Below, piece after piece: positions 14,604 to 21,721 of a DNA stretch of 24,191 bases. This DNA is from Proteobacteria bacterium UBA7415. GTDB taxonomy: Bacteria; Pseudomonadota; Gammaproteobacteria; Arenicellales; Arenicellaceae. Below the pieces are notes generated by a model, which was given only the letters and a program-made list of their open reading frames with translations, did no database searches and had not been told where the DNA came from. The position numbers and the translations under genes are program-made. The DNA is taken from NCBI GenBank assembly GCA_002470515.1, contig DKML01000018.1, forward strand, positions 1 through 24,191. The letters are read 5' to 3'. How positions within the stretch are numbered: position 1 is the first letter of the stretch; each line of letters starts with the position of its first letter.

Positions 14604-15527
14604 TTAACGCACGCCAATCACTTGATCGTTGCTAATAATGAACCACCCTGAGTTCTTAATTAGAGCGCCAAAGGCGTTTTTGCCCCGGTATTCACAACCA
14701 ACGAGATAACCATCAGCAGCCCTACTAACCCGAGTACAGCTCTCAATATCAATGCTGCTCGGGTCATTCGCATTGCGCTTAAGGTAGGCCTCAACGGGAC
14801 GATATGAGCCATCCCAAGCACTCGCTGTCGGCGGTTGTCCGTGACGCGCCACGAAGGCAGCGATCTCGGCCTTGTCTGCAGCCACCTTCGCGTTGGCCTT
14901 CGCGGTATAGCTCGCAAACTTTTCTGCGTAAGTCTCATCATCAGGGAAAAATTCCATGAGTTTTTTATAGAGAGCGGCATTACCAGAAAAGTCACTTGCG
15001 GGTAGAGCCTTCAATTGAGCAAGGATAGTGGGTGCTTCTTCGTCCCGACGCTTTTCGAATTCTTTTGTTCTTACACTGGCCAATAACTCTGCAAGATCCA
15101 CGTCCTTTGTTGAAACGTACTTAATTCCCTCAGCCAGAGCAGCGGAGTAATCACCAGATACAGATTTGGCAGTAATGCTGTCTAAGACAGCTTGTTTATT
15201 GTTCGAAAAATACTCCGAGCTTTCGTCAATAGCTTGTTGGCGATCCTCGGCTGCTTTTCGCCCTGCTTCGGCCATTTTCGCGGCCTGATCCGCCGCTTGC
15301 TGATTATTTTGAGCAGTGGTGGCCATAACAAGAAGCACTAAACAAACAACAACCTTCATGCCGGTCGAGAGCGAGATATTGTGATTATCTTTCAGGTAAT
15401 GATTGACTGGTGGTGCCGCTATCGCCGCTACTACAAAAAATAAAATGCCCGCCGCAACGCTTGTGGTAAACGCGCCTAAGCCAGCCATCGCAAACAATAC
15501 AGTGAAAATCCAAGATAATAAATTCAT
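14604..15527 (-). CDS. Membrane protein with coiled coil and C-terminal globular domain
   Basis: A 307-residue protein from the ATG at 15527, chosen because GGAGGAC lies directly upstream; the frame is open to 15629 but has no ribosome binding site there. Two or three hydrophobic segments lie in the first 72 residues (LLSWIFTVLFAMAGLGAF; AAGILFFVVAAIAAP; VVVCLVLLVMAT). A charged Ala/Gln-rich coiled coil follows (QQAADQAAKMAEAGRKAAED), then a helical middle, and a C-terminal domain with SAWDGSYRPVEAYLKRNAND, SCTR, GCEYRGKNAFGA and WFIISND. This C-terminal domain recurs in hypothetical membrane proteins of proteobacteria and phages, with no function known to me. The two cysteines (SCTR, GCEY) would face the periplasm or the cytoplasm depending on topology, which I cannot fix. 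Confidence 0.75.
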   Translation of the reverse strand: MNLLSWIFTVLFAMAGLGAFTTSVAAGILFFVVAAIAAPPVNHYLKDNHNISLSTGMKVVVCLVLLVMATTAQNNQQAADQAAKMAEAGRKAAEDRQQAIDESSEYFSNNKQAVLDSITAKSVSGDYSAALAEGIKYVSTKDVDLAELLASVRTKEFEKRRDEEAPTILAQLKALPASDFSGNAALYKKLMEFFPDDETYAEKFASYTAKANAKVAADKAEIAAFVARHGQPPTASAWDGSYRPVEAYLKRNANDPSSIDIESCTRVSRAADGYLVGCEYRGKNAFGALIKNSGWFIISNDQVIGVR

Positions 15528-15702
15528 GCTGTCCTCCTCGAACAGATAGGGTGACCAAATTAATCTAAGTTGGTCGTGCGCGTTTTTGCCTCGAAACGGA
15601 CTCTGAAGCGGCAACGATTCGATACTCATAATACGTAATGTTCTAAAAAAATGTTACGTCAGGGACTAAAAAACCTTTCAACAACGCAGTTTGTAGTTGA
15701 AA

Positions 15703-15720
15703 TTTACGCGCTCACTAACC
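15703..15720 (+). promoter_or_regulatory. Variant of the shared promoter motif upstream of the methyltransferase
   Basis: TTTACGCGCTCACTAACC lies 61 nt before the methyltransferase start. It shares TTTACGC and the following CTAAC with the motifs upstream of the DUF4262 and 78-residue genes. The -10 position is not clear, so this is a weaker member of the set. Confidence 0.35.
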
Positions 15721-15781
15721 TGATATTGGTTGAGGGTAGACCATAGAACTCCAACAACTAACTATTCGCGTGGAGTGACCA

Positions 15782-17185
15782 ATGAGCAACAACATAATCC
15801 CGTTTTCTAACTATCGGGGATCGCCACAACTGCGTTGGTCTTTAGATGAGCTTTTGGTTGACAGCTTTTGCGGTGGCGGTGGCGTCAGCACAGGTATTGA
15901 GAGGGCTTTAGGTCGATCGGTAGACTACGCAATTAACCATAGCCCCGATGCCATTAGTATGCACCAGGTGAATCACCCACAGACGTTTCACTTTAACGAG
16001 TCGGTTTGGAATGTAGAACCACGAGACGTGAGTAAGGACAGGCCGGTAGGGCTTGTTTGGGCCAGCCCAGACTGTACTCACCACAGTCGAGCCAAGGGCG
16101 GCAAACCTGTCAGCAAGACAATTCGCGGGTTGGCGTGGTATGCGCTTAAGTGGGCCGTACAAGTGAAGCCACGCTTGATTATGCTTGAGAACGTAGAGGA
16201 GCTGCTGACATGGGGTCCTTTAACAAAACGCGGCAGACCAGACAAACGCAAACTCGGCCAAACTTTCAATAAGTTCATCGCGCGCCTAGAAAGAGCGGGC
16301 TACGTCGTAGAATACAGGGTGTTACGCTGTAGTGACTACGGCATACCCACTAGCCGTAGGCGTTTTTTTCTAATTGCCAGAAGAGATGGCGCGAAGATTG
16401 TTTGGCCTAACAAGACACACGGTCCTGCCGGGAGCGGACTCAAGGCATTCATTCCGGCTAGCTCCATTATTGATTGGAGCCTGCCCTGCCCTAGCATTTT
16501 CACCCGCAAGAAGCCGTTGGTCGAAAATACCCTCAAACGAATATCCCTAGGCTTAGAAAGATTTGTATTAAACAATCCAGAGCCGTTCATTCTTAGGGGC
16601 AAAGAAAAGGCCGAGCACTTAAAATCAGCTTTTATCGGGCGGCATAAGTTCATGAACGCGGGCCAAGACATTACACTTCCCATCCCAACGATTACTGCAG
16701 GATGCGGCAGTAAGCGCCCCAGCGGGGCGGCGCAGTCATTAGCACTCCACACAGTTGATCTTCGTCGAATACGCATAAAGCCAGGGATCAAGACACTAGA
16801 GCAGAACAGCCAACAGGTTAGCGCTTTCCTGGTTAAGTACTACGGGTCAAAAAAGGATGGTTGCAAGCTTAGCGAGCCGCTTGACACGGTCACATCTAAA
16901 GAACGGTTTGGCTTAGTCGCTGTTTATGGCAGTTTGTATGAGGTCGTAGATATTGGAATGCGAATGCTTCAGCCACACGAGCTATACCGAGCTCACGGTT
17001 TTCCGACAGATTACATCTTCACTAAAGATAAATCTGGTCGCCCATTATCGAAATCAAAGCAAGTAGCGATGGTAGGTAACTCCGTACCGCCGGCCATGGC
17101 CGAGCTCTTGGTAAAGTGTAACTACCACGAAGAGAAAAACGACTCAGAGCACTATGTGGCCGACGAAGCCTCTTTGAGGGCTTAA
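15782..17185 (+). CDS. DNA C5-cytosine methyltransferase, orphan
   Basis: A 467-residue protein with the ordered motifs of C5-cytosine methyltransferases: motif I VDSFCGGGGVSTGIE (26-40, AdoMet binding), motif IV ASPDCTHHS with the catalytic cysteine C98, motif VI ENVEE (136-140), motif VIII GIPTSRRRFFLIAR (187-200), and motif X VAMVGNSVPPAMAELL near 428. Motif IV reads PDC instead of the usual PC(Q/N). That form belongs to a phage-associated subfamily with the sequence SRAKGGKPVSKTIRGLAW just after it, also present here. The target-recognition region (about 230-390) is variable and gives no site. No restriction endonuclease gene is adjacent, so it is an orphan enzyme, probably protecting the element's DNA or regulating it. 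Ribosome binding site GGAGTG before the ATG. Confidence 0.92.
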   Translation: MSNNIIPFSNYRGSPQLRWSLDELLVDSFCGGGGVSTGIERALGRSVDYAINHSPDAISMHQVNHPQTFHFNESVWNVEPRDVSKDRPVGLVWASPDCTHHSRAKGGKPVSKTIRGLAWYALKWAVQVKPRLIMLENVEELLTWGPLTKRGRPDKRKLGQTFNKFIARLERAGYVVEYRVLRCSDYGIPTSRRRFFLIARRDGAKIVWPNKTHGPAGSGLKAFIPASSIIDWSLPCPSIFTRKKPLVENTLKRISLGLERFVLNNPEPFILRGKEKAEHLKSAFIGRHKFMNAGQDITLPIPTITAGCGSKRPSGAAQSLALHTVDLRRIRIKPGIKTLEQNSQQVSAFLVKYYGSKKDGCKLSEPLDTVTSKERFGLVAVYGSLYEVVDIGMRMLQPHELYRAHGFPTDYIFTKDKSGRPLSKSKQVAMVGNSVPPAMAELLVKCNYHEEKNDSEHYVADEASLRA

Positions 17186-17214
17186 TAACCTTGACGGCCT
17201 GACTAGAGACTTGT

Positions 17215-17259
17215 TTTTTACGCTTTTAACTAACGGCGATCTCGTTACTGAACAACACT
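17215..17259 (+). promoter_or_regulatory. Shared promoter motif upstream of the DUF4262 gene
   Basis: TTTTTACGCT (17215-17224) with CTAACG following at 17230-17235, and a weaker -10-like AACACT at 17254-17259. The core is identical over 10 bp to the ligase and 9236 promoters. Confidence 0.45.
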
Positions 17260-17301
17260 GACGGCTCTATTCACGTCTTTAATGAGCATGAGGTACATTC
17301 G

Positions 17302-17733
17302 ATGAATGATCTAAAGAGCAGTATCAAAGAACACTCATTCGGCAGTGTTTACGTTTTTCCTGAGAGCGAGACACGGCATAGCTTTCACTACACAATAGGG
17401 TTTCAACAAAGTTTTGCCCAGCCAGAGATTCTTATTTTTGGGCTTAGCAAGGAAGTCGGATCGCAAATACTCTGGAGCATCAAAGAGAAGCTGCAGGCGG
17501 GTGAAAGTCTTGAGCCTAACCGCAGGCTGAGTGGCATTTTAAGTCGAGGTCTCGACGTTATGTTTCTTCCTGTCATTCACCCCATCAAAGTCGAGTACTT
17601 AGCCGTTGCACGACAGCATTACAAAGAGCCCTTCCAGGCTCTCGTAATGCTTTGGCCTGATGAAAACAATGTGCTTCCTAATGAGCCGTACTCGACGAAC
17701 ACGTCCCAGATACAGGCCTTTGAAATCACTTAG
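17302..17733 (+). CDS. DUF4262 domain protein
   Basis: A 143-residue soluble protein that follows the DUF4262 pattern: an N-terminal HSFGSVYVFPES strand, then FHYTIGFQQSFAQPEILIFGL, the helix VGSQILWSIKEKL, and a C-terminal part with VEYLAVARQHYKEPFQALVMLWPDE and a final Q near the end. The family function is unknown. GAGG 7-8 nt before the ATG supports the start. It is transcribed from its own shared-motif promoter and ends at the bidirectional hairpin at 17752-17773. Confidence 0.8.
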   Translation: MNDLKSSIKEHSFGSVYVFPESETRHSFHYTIGFQQSFAQPEILIFGLSKEVGSQILWSIKEKLQAGESLEPNRRLSGILSRGLDVMFLPVIHPIKVEYLAVARQHYKEPFQALVMLWPDENNVLPNEPYSTNTSQIQAFEIT

Positions 17734-17751
17734 AGTTACCGCCTCGATGTT

Positions 17752-17773
17752 GGCCGCCCCCTTAAGGGCGGCC
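17752..17773. terminator. Hairpin between convergent genes
   Basis: GGCCGCCC-CCTTAA-GGGCGGCC, a perfect 8-bp GC-rich stem placed between the stops of the convergent 17302-17733 and 17781-18071 genes. Position and strength suggest a bidirectional terminator, although neither strand has a good T-tract. Confidence 0.6.
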
Positions 17774-17780
17774 TCACTCA

Positions 17781-18071
17781 TCATTTAGAACATTCACCTA
17801 CTACCGTTCCCAACGGCAGTGACGCCATATTGCACCCTTCAAGATCAATAACGTGAGTTGGGTCCTCACACTTTAGATTAGCCCAAACCTTTAAAGAGAG
17901 CCTTCCTTCCCATTTTTCTAACAGCATGAAGTGTCCATTATCTTCTGAGCAGCTGTCGGTATACCCGTCTACCCCAATCCACAACCCGTAAGCGCCAGGC
18001 AAAAGGCGGACTACTATTTGTTGACTGGATTCTATGGGATCTTCGGGAGCCTTAACTGTTAATTCTTGCAT
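17781..18071 (-). CDS. Hypothetical protein, 96 residues
   Basis: A soluble, acidic, probably all-beta protein (QQIVVRLLPGAYGLWIGVDG; HFMLLEKWEGRLSLKVWAN) with four cysteines. GAGGAC before the ATG is a good ribosome binding site, and a palindromic copy of the shared motif lies about 70 bp upstream. Family not recognised. Confidence 0.65.
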   Translation of the reverse strand: MQELTVKAPEDPIESSQQIVVRLLPGAYGLWIGVDGYTDSCSEDNGHFMLLEKWEGRLSLKVWANLKCEDPTHVIDLEGCNMASLPLGTVVGECSK

Positions 18072-18104
18072 TGCTGTCCTCGCCTAAAAGTTAAAAGTGA
18101 GGAT

Positions 18105-18149
18105 AGATAATGAGTCTCCAGCGGTGGGGTTGGTTACGCTAGCGTAAAA
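18105..18149 (-). promoter_or_regulatory. Shared motif within the palindrome TTACGCTAGCGTAA
   Basis: On the minus strand, TTTTACGCTA (18149-18140) extends into the perfect 14-bp palindrome TTACGCTAGCGTAA (18134-18147), followed by a TTATCT hexamer (18110-18105) at about the usual distance. This is the most symmetric copy and suggests that the recognised site is a dimer operator. Confidence 0.55.
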
Positions 18150-18157
18150 CGGCAGGC

Positions 18158-18709
18158 TTAATTCAGTGGTTGGGCGGCCAAACAAGTTTTAATAAAGCTA
18201 GTTACATCATCGCCAGGCTCGAACCCCTGAGATTTTAAGCGGTTGCGCGTGGTGGCTCTACAGACCTTGAACTGTCTTGAAATCTCTTCGACAGTAATTC
18301 CGCGGCCATTACTTCGGTAAAGCGCTGGTTGATGATCGGATTGCTCCACTAAAAGTGAAATATCGTCACCCACCGAATAACCTCTATAACTGAGCCGCAG
18401 GCGTAGCGAATTTGTAGTGAGGTTCACCATCGATGCAATATCTTCAACCAGGTGCTCTTGACCAAAAACCCCATAGTACTCCCATGGAAAATGACTCTTA
18501 AGGGATTGGGTCACATCATCGCCGGCTTTGTGTTCGTACGCCGCTAGCCTTAAGCGTACATGCTCTACTGATAAACAGGCGTTGAACGCAAGCTGATGAA
18601 TGTTCATCTGAGCACCGTCGAACAGGAAAAAGGAGTCGTCGAATTGGTTCATAGTGAAAACAGGGGTTTCGTAAACCTCAAAATACCAAGGTTTCTCAAA
18701 TTTATACAC
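18158..18709 (-). CDS. Triple HTH-like repeat protein (copy 2)
   Basis: A 183-residue protein made of three units of about 42 residues. They are centred on 28-70 (FDGAQMNIHQLAFNACL...RLRLAAYEHKAGDDVTQSL), 80-121 (FGQEHLVEDIASMVNL...RLRLSYRGYSVGDDISLLV) and 130-174 (NGRGITVEEISRQFKVC...RNRLKSQGFEPGDDVTSFI). Each has a helix-turn-helix-like core followed by G-[DS]-D-[VI]-[TS], the same signature as the 5775-6278 protein (EGSDVTDL). A DNA-binding role, for example as a transcription regulator, is inferred. The GTG start at 18709 lies against TTTACGTTAGC. An alternative ATG at 18652 would put that motif 58 nt upstream, a spacing close to that of other genes, and would give 164 residues. Transcribed divergently from recA, with about 80 bp between. 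Confidence 0.65.
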   Translation of the reverse strand: MYKFEKPWYFEVYETPVFTMNQFDDSFFLFDGAQMNIHQLAFNACLSVEHVRLRLAAYEHKAGDDVTQSLKSHFPWEYYGVFGQEHLVEDIASMVNLTTNSLRLRLSYRGYSVGDDISLLVEQSDHQPALYRSNGRGITVEEISRQFKVCRATTRNRLKSQGFEPGDDVTSFIKTCLAAQPLN

Positions 18710-18792
18710 TGCTAACGTAAATAATTTTACGGAAAAGCTTTGGTCAGGACGGTTAGACCCTCAGGATTGGATTCATTGAAACAGGGGTGACC

Positions 18793-19806
18793 ATGGAAGA
18801 CAACAAACTTAAAGCGTTAACCGAAGCGTTGAAACAGATCAACAAAAAGTGTGGCGCTAAATCCGTAATGCGGATGGGTGATGAAGGGTTTGTCGATATC
18901 GAGGCTATCAGTACAGGCTCTATCGGTCTTGATAGTGCGTTAGGAATACAAGGATTACCGCGCGGACGTATTGTGGAGATTTACGGACCAGAATCATCAG
19001 GCAAGACAAGCCTTTCTTTGTTGGTTCTTGCAAAAGCGCAAGAAGCTGGCGGCACAGTCGTCTTCGTTGATGCGGAACATGCGCTGGACGTAAAGTACGC
19101 TGAGCGACTCGGCGTTGACATGGATCATCTCTACCTTTCACAGCCAGACAGCGGCGAACAAGCACTTGAGATCGTCGATACGATGGCGAGCTCTGGAGCG
19201 GTAGATGTCATCGTCGTTGATTCCGTGGCTGCGCTAACACCAAAAGCGGAAATAGAAGGCGATATTGGGTCGTTACATGTCGGACTCCAAAGTCGGCTTA
19301 TGTCTCAAGCTATGAGAAAGCTCAGTGGTACTGTTGCCAGAACAAAAACGCTGGTGATCTTTATCAACCAAATAAGGATGAAAATTGGTGTGGTATGGGG
19401 CAACCCCGAGACGACTAGCGGCGGAAACGCTTTAAAGTTCTATGCGTCAGTTAGGCTCGATATCCGCAGGATTGGTGTTATTAAAAATGGTGCCGATATA
19501 GTTGGAAGCGAGACACGAGTAAAAGTGGTAAAAAACAAGGTTGCTCCGCCTTTCAAACAGGCCGAGTTCATCCTTATGTACAACGAAGGTGTCAGTTACG
19601 AAGATGAATTGATTACCTTTGGATTAGAACATGGAGTGCTTGAGAAATCAGGCTCATGGTATAGCTTTGGTGGCACAAAGCTTGGTAACGGTAAGGATGC
19701 CGTCAGGGAGTACCTAAAGTCCGACCCACAAGTAGCGCTTGAGATTCATCGGGAGCTACCAATAACGGAATCGAGTCAAAAAGACCGATCCCCGGTGAGG
19801 ACTTAG
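18793..19806 (+). CDS. recA: RecA-like recombinase, element-borne
   Basis: A 337-residue RecA protein: Walker A GPESSGKT (65-72), the EHALD segment, Walker [13 protein letters not shown], and the [10 protein letters not shown] and [17 protein letters not shown] blocks are all intact. It should form ATP-dependent filaments on single-stranded DNA and promote strand exchange. Both DNA-binding loops differ from the usual form: L1 reads [10 protein letters not shown] (E. coli GEIGDSHMGL), and L2 reads [13 protein letters not shown], where F203 of E. coli RecA is replaced by Trp and M202 by Val. The acidic C-terminal tail is missing; the protein ends in a polar, basic stretch ([11 protein letters not shown]). 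I use the ATG at 18793 with AGGGG just upstream; a GTG at 18787 is in frame. A degenerate shared motif (TTTTACGGAA, 18725-18734) precedes it, and GGTTAGACCC occupies the same offset as GGTTAGAACC in the ligase promoter. Likely a second RecA beside the chromosomal one. Confidence 0.92.
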   Translation: MEDNKLKALTEALKQINKKCGAKSVMRMGDEGFVDIEAISTGSIGLDSALGIQGLPRGRIVEIYGPESSGKTSLSLLVLAKAQEAGGTVVFVDAEHALDVKYAERLGVDMDHLYLSQPDSGEQALEIVDTMASSGAVDVIVVDSVAALTPKAEIEGDIGSLHVGLQSRLMSQAMRKLSGTVARTKTLVIFINQIRMKIGVVWGNPETTSGGNALKFYASVRLDIRRIGVIKNGADIVGSETRVKVVKNKVAPPFKQAEFILMYNEGVSYEDELITFGLEHGVLEKSGSWYSFGGTKLGNGKDAVREYLKSDPQVALEIHRELPITESSQKDRSPVRT

Positions 19807-19858
19807 GAGAGCAGGAAGCTCAATTTTAAGGCGTGGATGCCGCTTGGGAAACTAAGCA

Positions 19859-19882
19859 TGGCCATGGATGGCCAAACTTTTT
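19859..19882 (+). terminator. Intrinsic terminator after recA
   Basis: TGGCC-ATGGAT-GGCCA followed by AACTTTTT, about 50 bp after the recA stop. The short GC stem and five T fit Rho-independent termination. Confidence 0.5.
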
Positions 19883-20013
19883 ACAGCTTGTTATAGGTTT
19901 GCTGTCCGCTACGCGATCGAACGACTCAGTCAATTTGAGAAACTTAATAGAGTTTTAAGCAATTGAATTTTTGTGCTGTCATAGGCACAGTGAGTTTATG
20001 AAAACGAGAAAGG

Positions 20014-20028
20014 TACGCATAATGCGTA
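20014..20028 (+). promoter_or_regulatory. Inverted repeat TACGCAT-A-ATGCGTA, likely operator
   Basis: A perfect 7-1-7 inverted repeat 28 bp before the first gene of the 20057-21270 operon. Its right end overlaps a TATACT (20027-20032) that could be the -10 element. A repressor bound here would block transcription. It differs from the TTTTACGCTA motif, so this operon may be controlled separately. Confidence 0.45.
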
Positions 20029-20056
20029 TACTGCGCAAACAGGATCGATAAACTGT

Positions 20057-20614
20057 ATGACCATGGTTCAACCTATCGACACAACACGATTAGTCTTTCA
20101 GGCATTGATGCCCCCAAAGGAAGATGAAATTCATCCTATCTTGGGACCTATTTCATCATTGCGCACACCAGATGCGAGCTGCTCTTTGTGTGGATGGGAA
20201 GGGTCATCTTTGTTGCTTACGCAAAACAACGGTGAAATTGCCTGCCCAAATTGCTTTGATTCAAGTGGACTTGATGAGCCAGAATATGTGATAGAGGATG
20301 GGGTTCTATATCGCGAAGAGAGCACATTAATTACAGAACTGCAGGTCGGAGTCACGAAAAATAAAACACATATTTTCTCATTGCCCAAGCTTTTGGACGT
20401 CAGACCGAGCCAGGTTAAAGTGGATCGGTTGTTGGTGCGCGGCTCCGGCACGATCGCCTTAGCACCCAAAGCAATGTTGCGATACACCCCACCAAGCGGA
20501 TTTATCGGTGTTGATAAGACAATCTTATCCTGCTTCCAAGAGAATTTAACTAACGAGAAAGAAGTCAGGGTGCTCTGCATTCGATTTTTAGTTTCAGCGA
20601 ACACACCACTATAG
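20057..20614 (+). CDS. Zinc-finger-like hypothetical protein
   Basis: A 185-residue soluble protein. A four-cysteine site (C42-x2-C45 in CSLC and C63-x2-C66 in CPNC) resembles a zinc ribbon; it is followed by an acidic linker and a C-terminal domain with strands (THIFSLPKLLDV, VKVDRLLVRGSGTIALA). No catalytic motif is recognised. First gene of a three-gene operon; two ATG codons (20057 and 20063) are possible starts and neither has a strong ribosome binding site. An inverted repeat upstream suggests repression. Confidence 0.6.
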   Translation: MTMVQPIDTTRLVFQALMPPKEDEIHPILGPISSLRTPDASCSLCGWEGSSLLLTQNNGEIACPNCFDSSGLDEPEYVIEDGVLYREESTLITELQVGVTKNKTHIFSLPKLLDVRPSQVKVDRLLVRGSGTIALAPKAMLRYTPPSGFIGVDKTILSCFQENLTNEKEVRVLCIRFLVSANTPL

Positions 20615-20625
20615 GACCTTTTTAT

Positions 20626-20904
20626 ATGGACACCACACCAAAAGCAAAAATTACTAACGGACTTACGATTGAGTTCACACACAATGATCAAGTTTTAGAA
20701 CTAACAGTAGGTTTTGATCAATCAGGGCCGTTGTTTTATCGATCTGTCAATGAAGTTGTTGACGGTAAGCCGGTGAACGAGGTTATGCGAGATGACGATG
20801 GAGTAAGCACAGTGTATGCGGTTGAACGATGGGCTGAAGAGGAAGGCTACCCTGTGAACGATGACTTTTTTGCGGGGCTGCGTAACTGCACGGCGCAAGG
20901 ATAA
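20626..20904 (+). CDS. Small acidic hypothetical protein
   Basis: A 92-residue soluble acidic protein with a beta-rich start (GLTIEFTHNDQVLELTVGFD) and a helical end (VYAVERWAEEEGYPV). It begins 11 nt after the previous gene with AGGA upstream, so the operon link is firm. Function not recognised. Confidence 0.6.
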   Translation: MDTTPKAKITNGLTIEFTHNDQVLELTVGFDQSGPLFYRSVNEVVDGKPVNEVMRDDDGVSTVYAVERWAEEEGYPVNDDFFAGLRNCTAQG

Positions 20905-20928
20905 GTTATTAAACTTTATGGATTACCA

Positions 20929-21270
20929 ATGGATACGATAAAAACTGAGCCGCATGACGGCTCTTGCGGACATTGTAAAACCTCAGTCCCTTTAGACGCT
21001 TATGTGTGTGCTGGGTGCGGAGCTTATTGGGGGTTTGAAAATGGATGTAGAACCCGTCAAGAGCTTTACGATACATCGATAGCAGAAATTAGATTTTTCT
21101 TTCGTGTAGTAATGGCCCTTTTGGTAATTTGCTTAGTGCCGCCTCTGTTCGATAAATCAGGATGGGGCGTACTTTTTATGGTTGTGGTTGTTACTACTCT
21201 CACGTTTGGAGCCCCTCTGTGGCTGCTTATTGGTAACCGCATGCGATCTATTATCTTTTTATGGTACTGA
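20929..21270 (+). CDS. Zinc-ribbon membrane protein
   Basis: A 113-residue protein. The N-terminal zinc ribbon has C13xxC16 (CGHC) and C27xxC30 (CAGC), facing the cytoplasm. Two transmembrane helices follow, about 55-74 (FFFRVVMALLVICLVPPLF) and 80-103 (VLFMVVVVTTLTFGAPLWLLIG). The architecture is common in small membrane proteins of unknown role. Third gene of the operon, 24 nt after the second. The first and third genes both encode paired-CxxC proteins, which suggests a shared process. Confidence 0.65.
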   Translation: MDTIKTEPHDGSCGHCKTSVPLDAYVCAGCGAYWGFENGCRTRQELYDTSIAEIRFFFRVVMALLVICLVPPLFDKSGWGVLFMVVVVTTLTFGAPLWLLIGNRMRSIIFLWY

Positions 21271-21421
21271 TAAGTTAACTTAAATGCTTGAGAAAACCTC
21301 TCGCAAGCAAGACCGAAATATCATGAAACGAACTGCATTATCCCACACTGTCTTTACCAGGCAGGTAGAGCTCATCCAACATCCCCACGCTTCTTGCAGA
21401 AAATAGTTAACTAGCACCCTT

Positions 21422-21721
21422 TTACATTACGCTGATAAAACTGACAAGTGAATTGGAGTTCGACCATTCATCAACGACTTTATTCGGAATACCGCAATAG
21501 TGGTAGAAAGTATCTTTGAGTCGCACCAAGGCATACATGTGGCTAGAGTTGTAAAATAGTTCGTTAACTAACGAGGACTCAATCAAATTGTATTCAATAA
21601 ACCCAGTTGAGACATCGACGGGAGTATCACGGTATTTCACTGTTATTTCGCGCGCCCAAGAAAGTTGCTGTAACAGTAACGACAAGCAAATGATCATCGT
21701 TAGCTTTTGAATGAAACTCAT
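21422..21721 (-). CDS. Exported KTSC-like protein
   Basis: A 99-residue precursor with an N-terminal signal peptide (about 1-23, KLTMIICLSLLLQQLSWA). The rest fits the KTSC fold pattern: IESSLVNELFYNSSHMYALV, then TFYHYCGIPNKVVDEWSNSNSLVSFI, corresponding to the S-x-I..Y....L.V.F..Y.Y..VP......A.S.G signature. KTSC domains are usually cytoplasmic, so an exported one is unusual. Its ATG overlaps the stop of the Sel1-repeat gene (TAATG), so the two are translationally coupled and probably work together in the periplasm. Confidence 0.6.
   Translation of the reverse strand: MSFIQKLTMIICLSLLLQQLSWAREITVKYRDTPVDVSTGFIEYNLIESSLVNELFYNSSHMYALVRLKDTFYHYCGIPNKVVDEWSNSNSLVSFISVM

Noticed and set aside
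15527..15629. N-terminal extension of the membrane coiled-coil protein
   Set aside because: The extra 34 codons have no ribosome binding site, whereas the ATG at 15527 has GGAGGAC and starts directly before a hydrophobic helix.
15782..17185. Complete restriction-modification system
   Set aside because: No endonuclease gene lies beside the methyltransferase; the neighbours are a DUF4262 protein and a membrane protein, so it is treated as an orphan.
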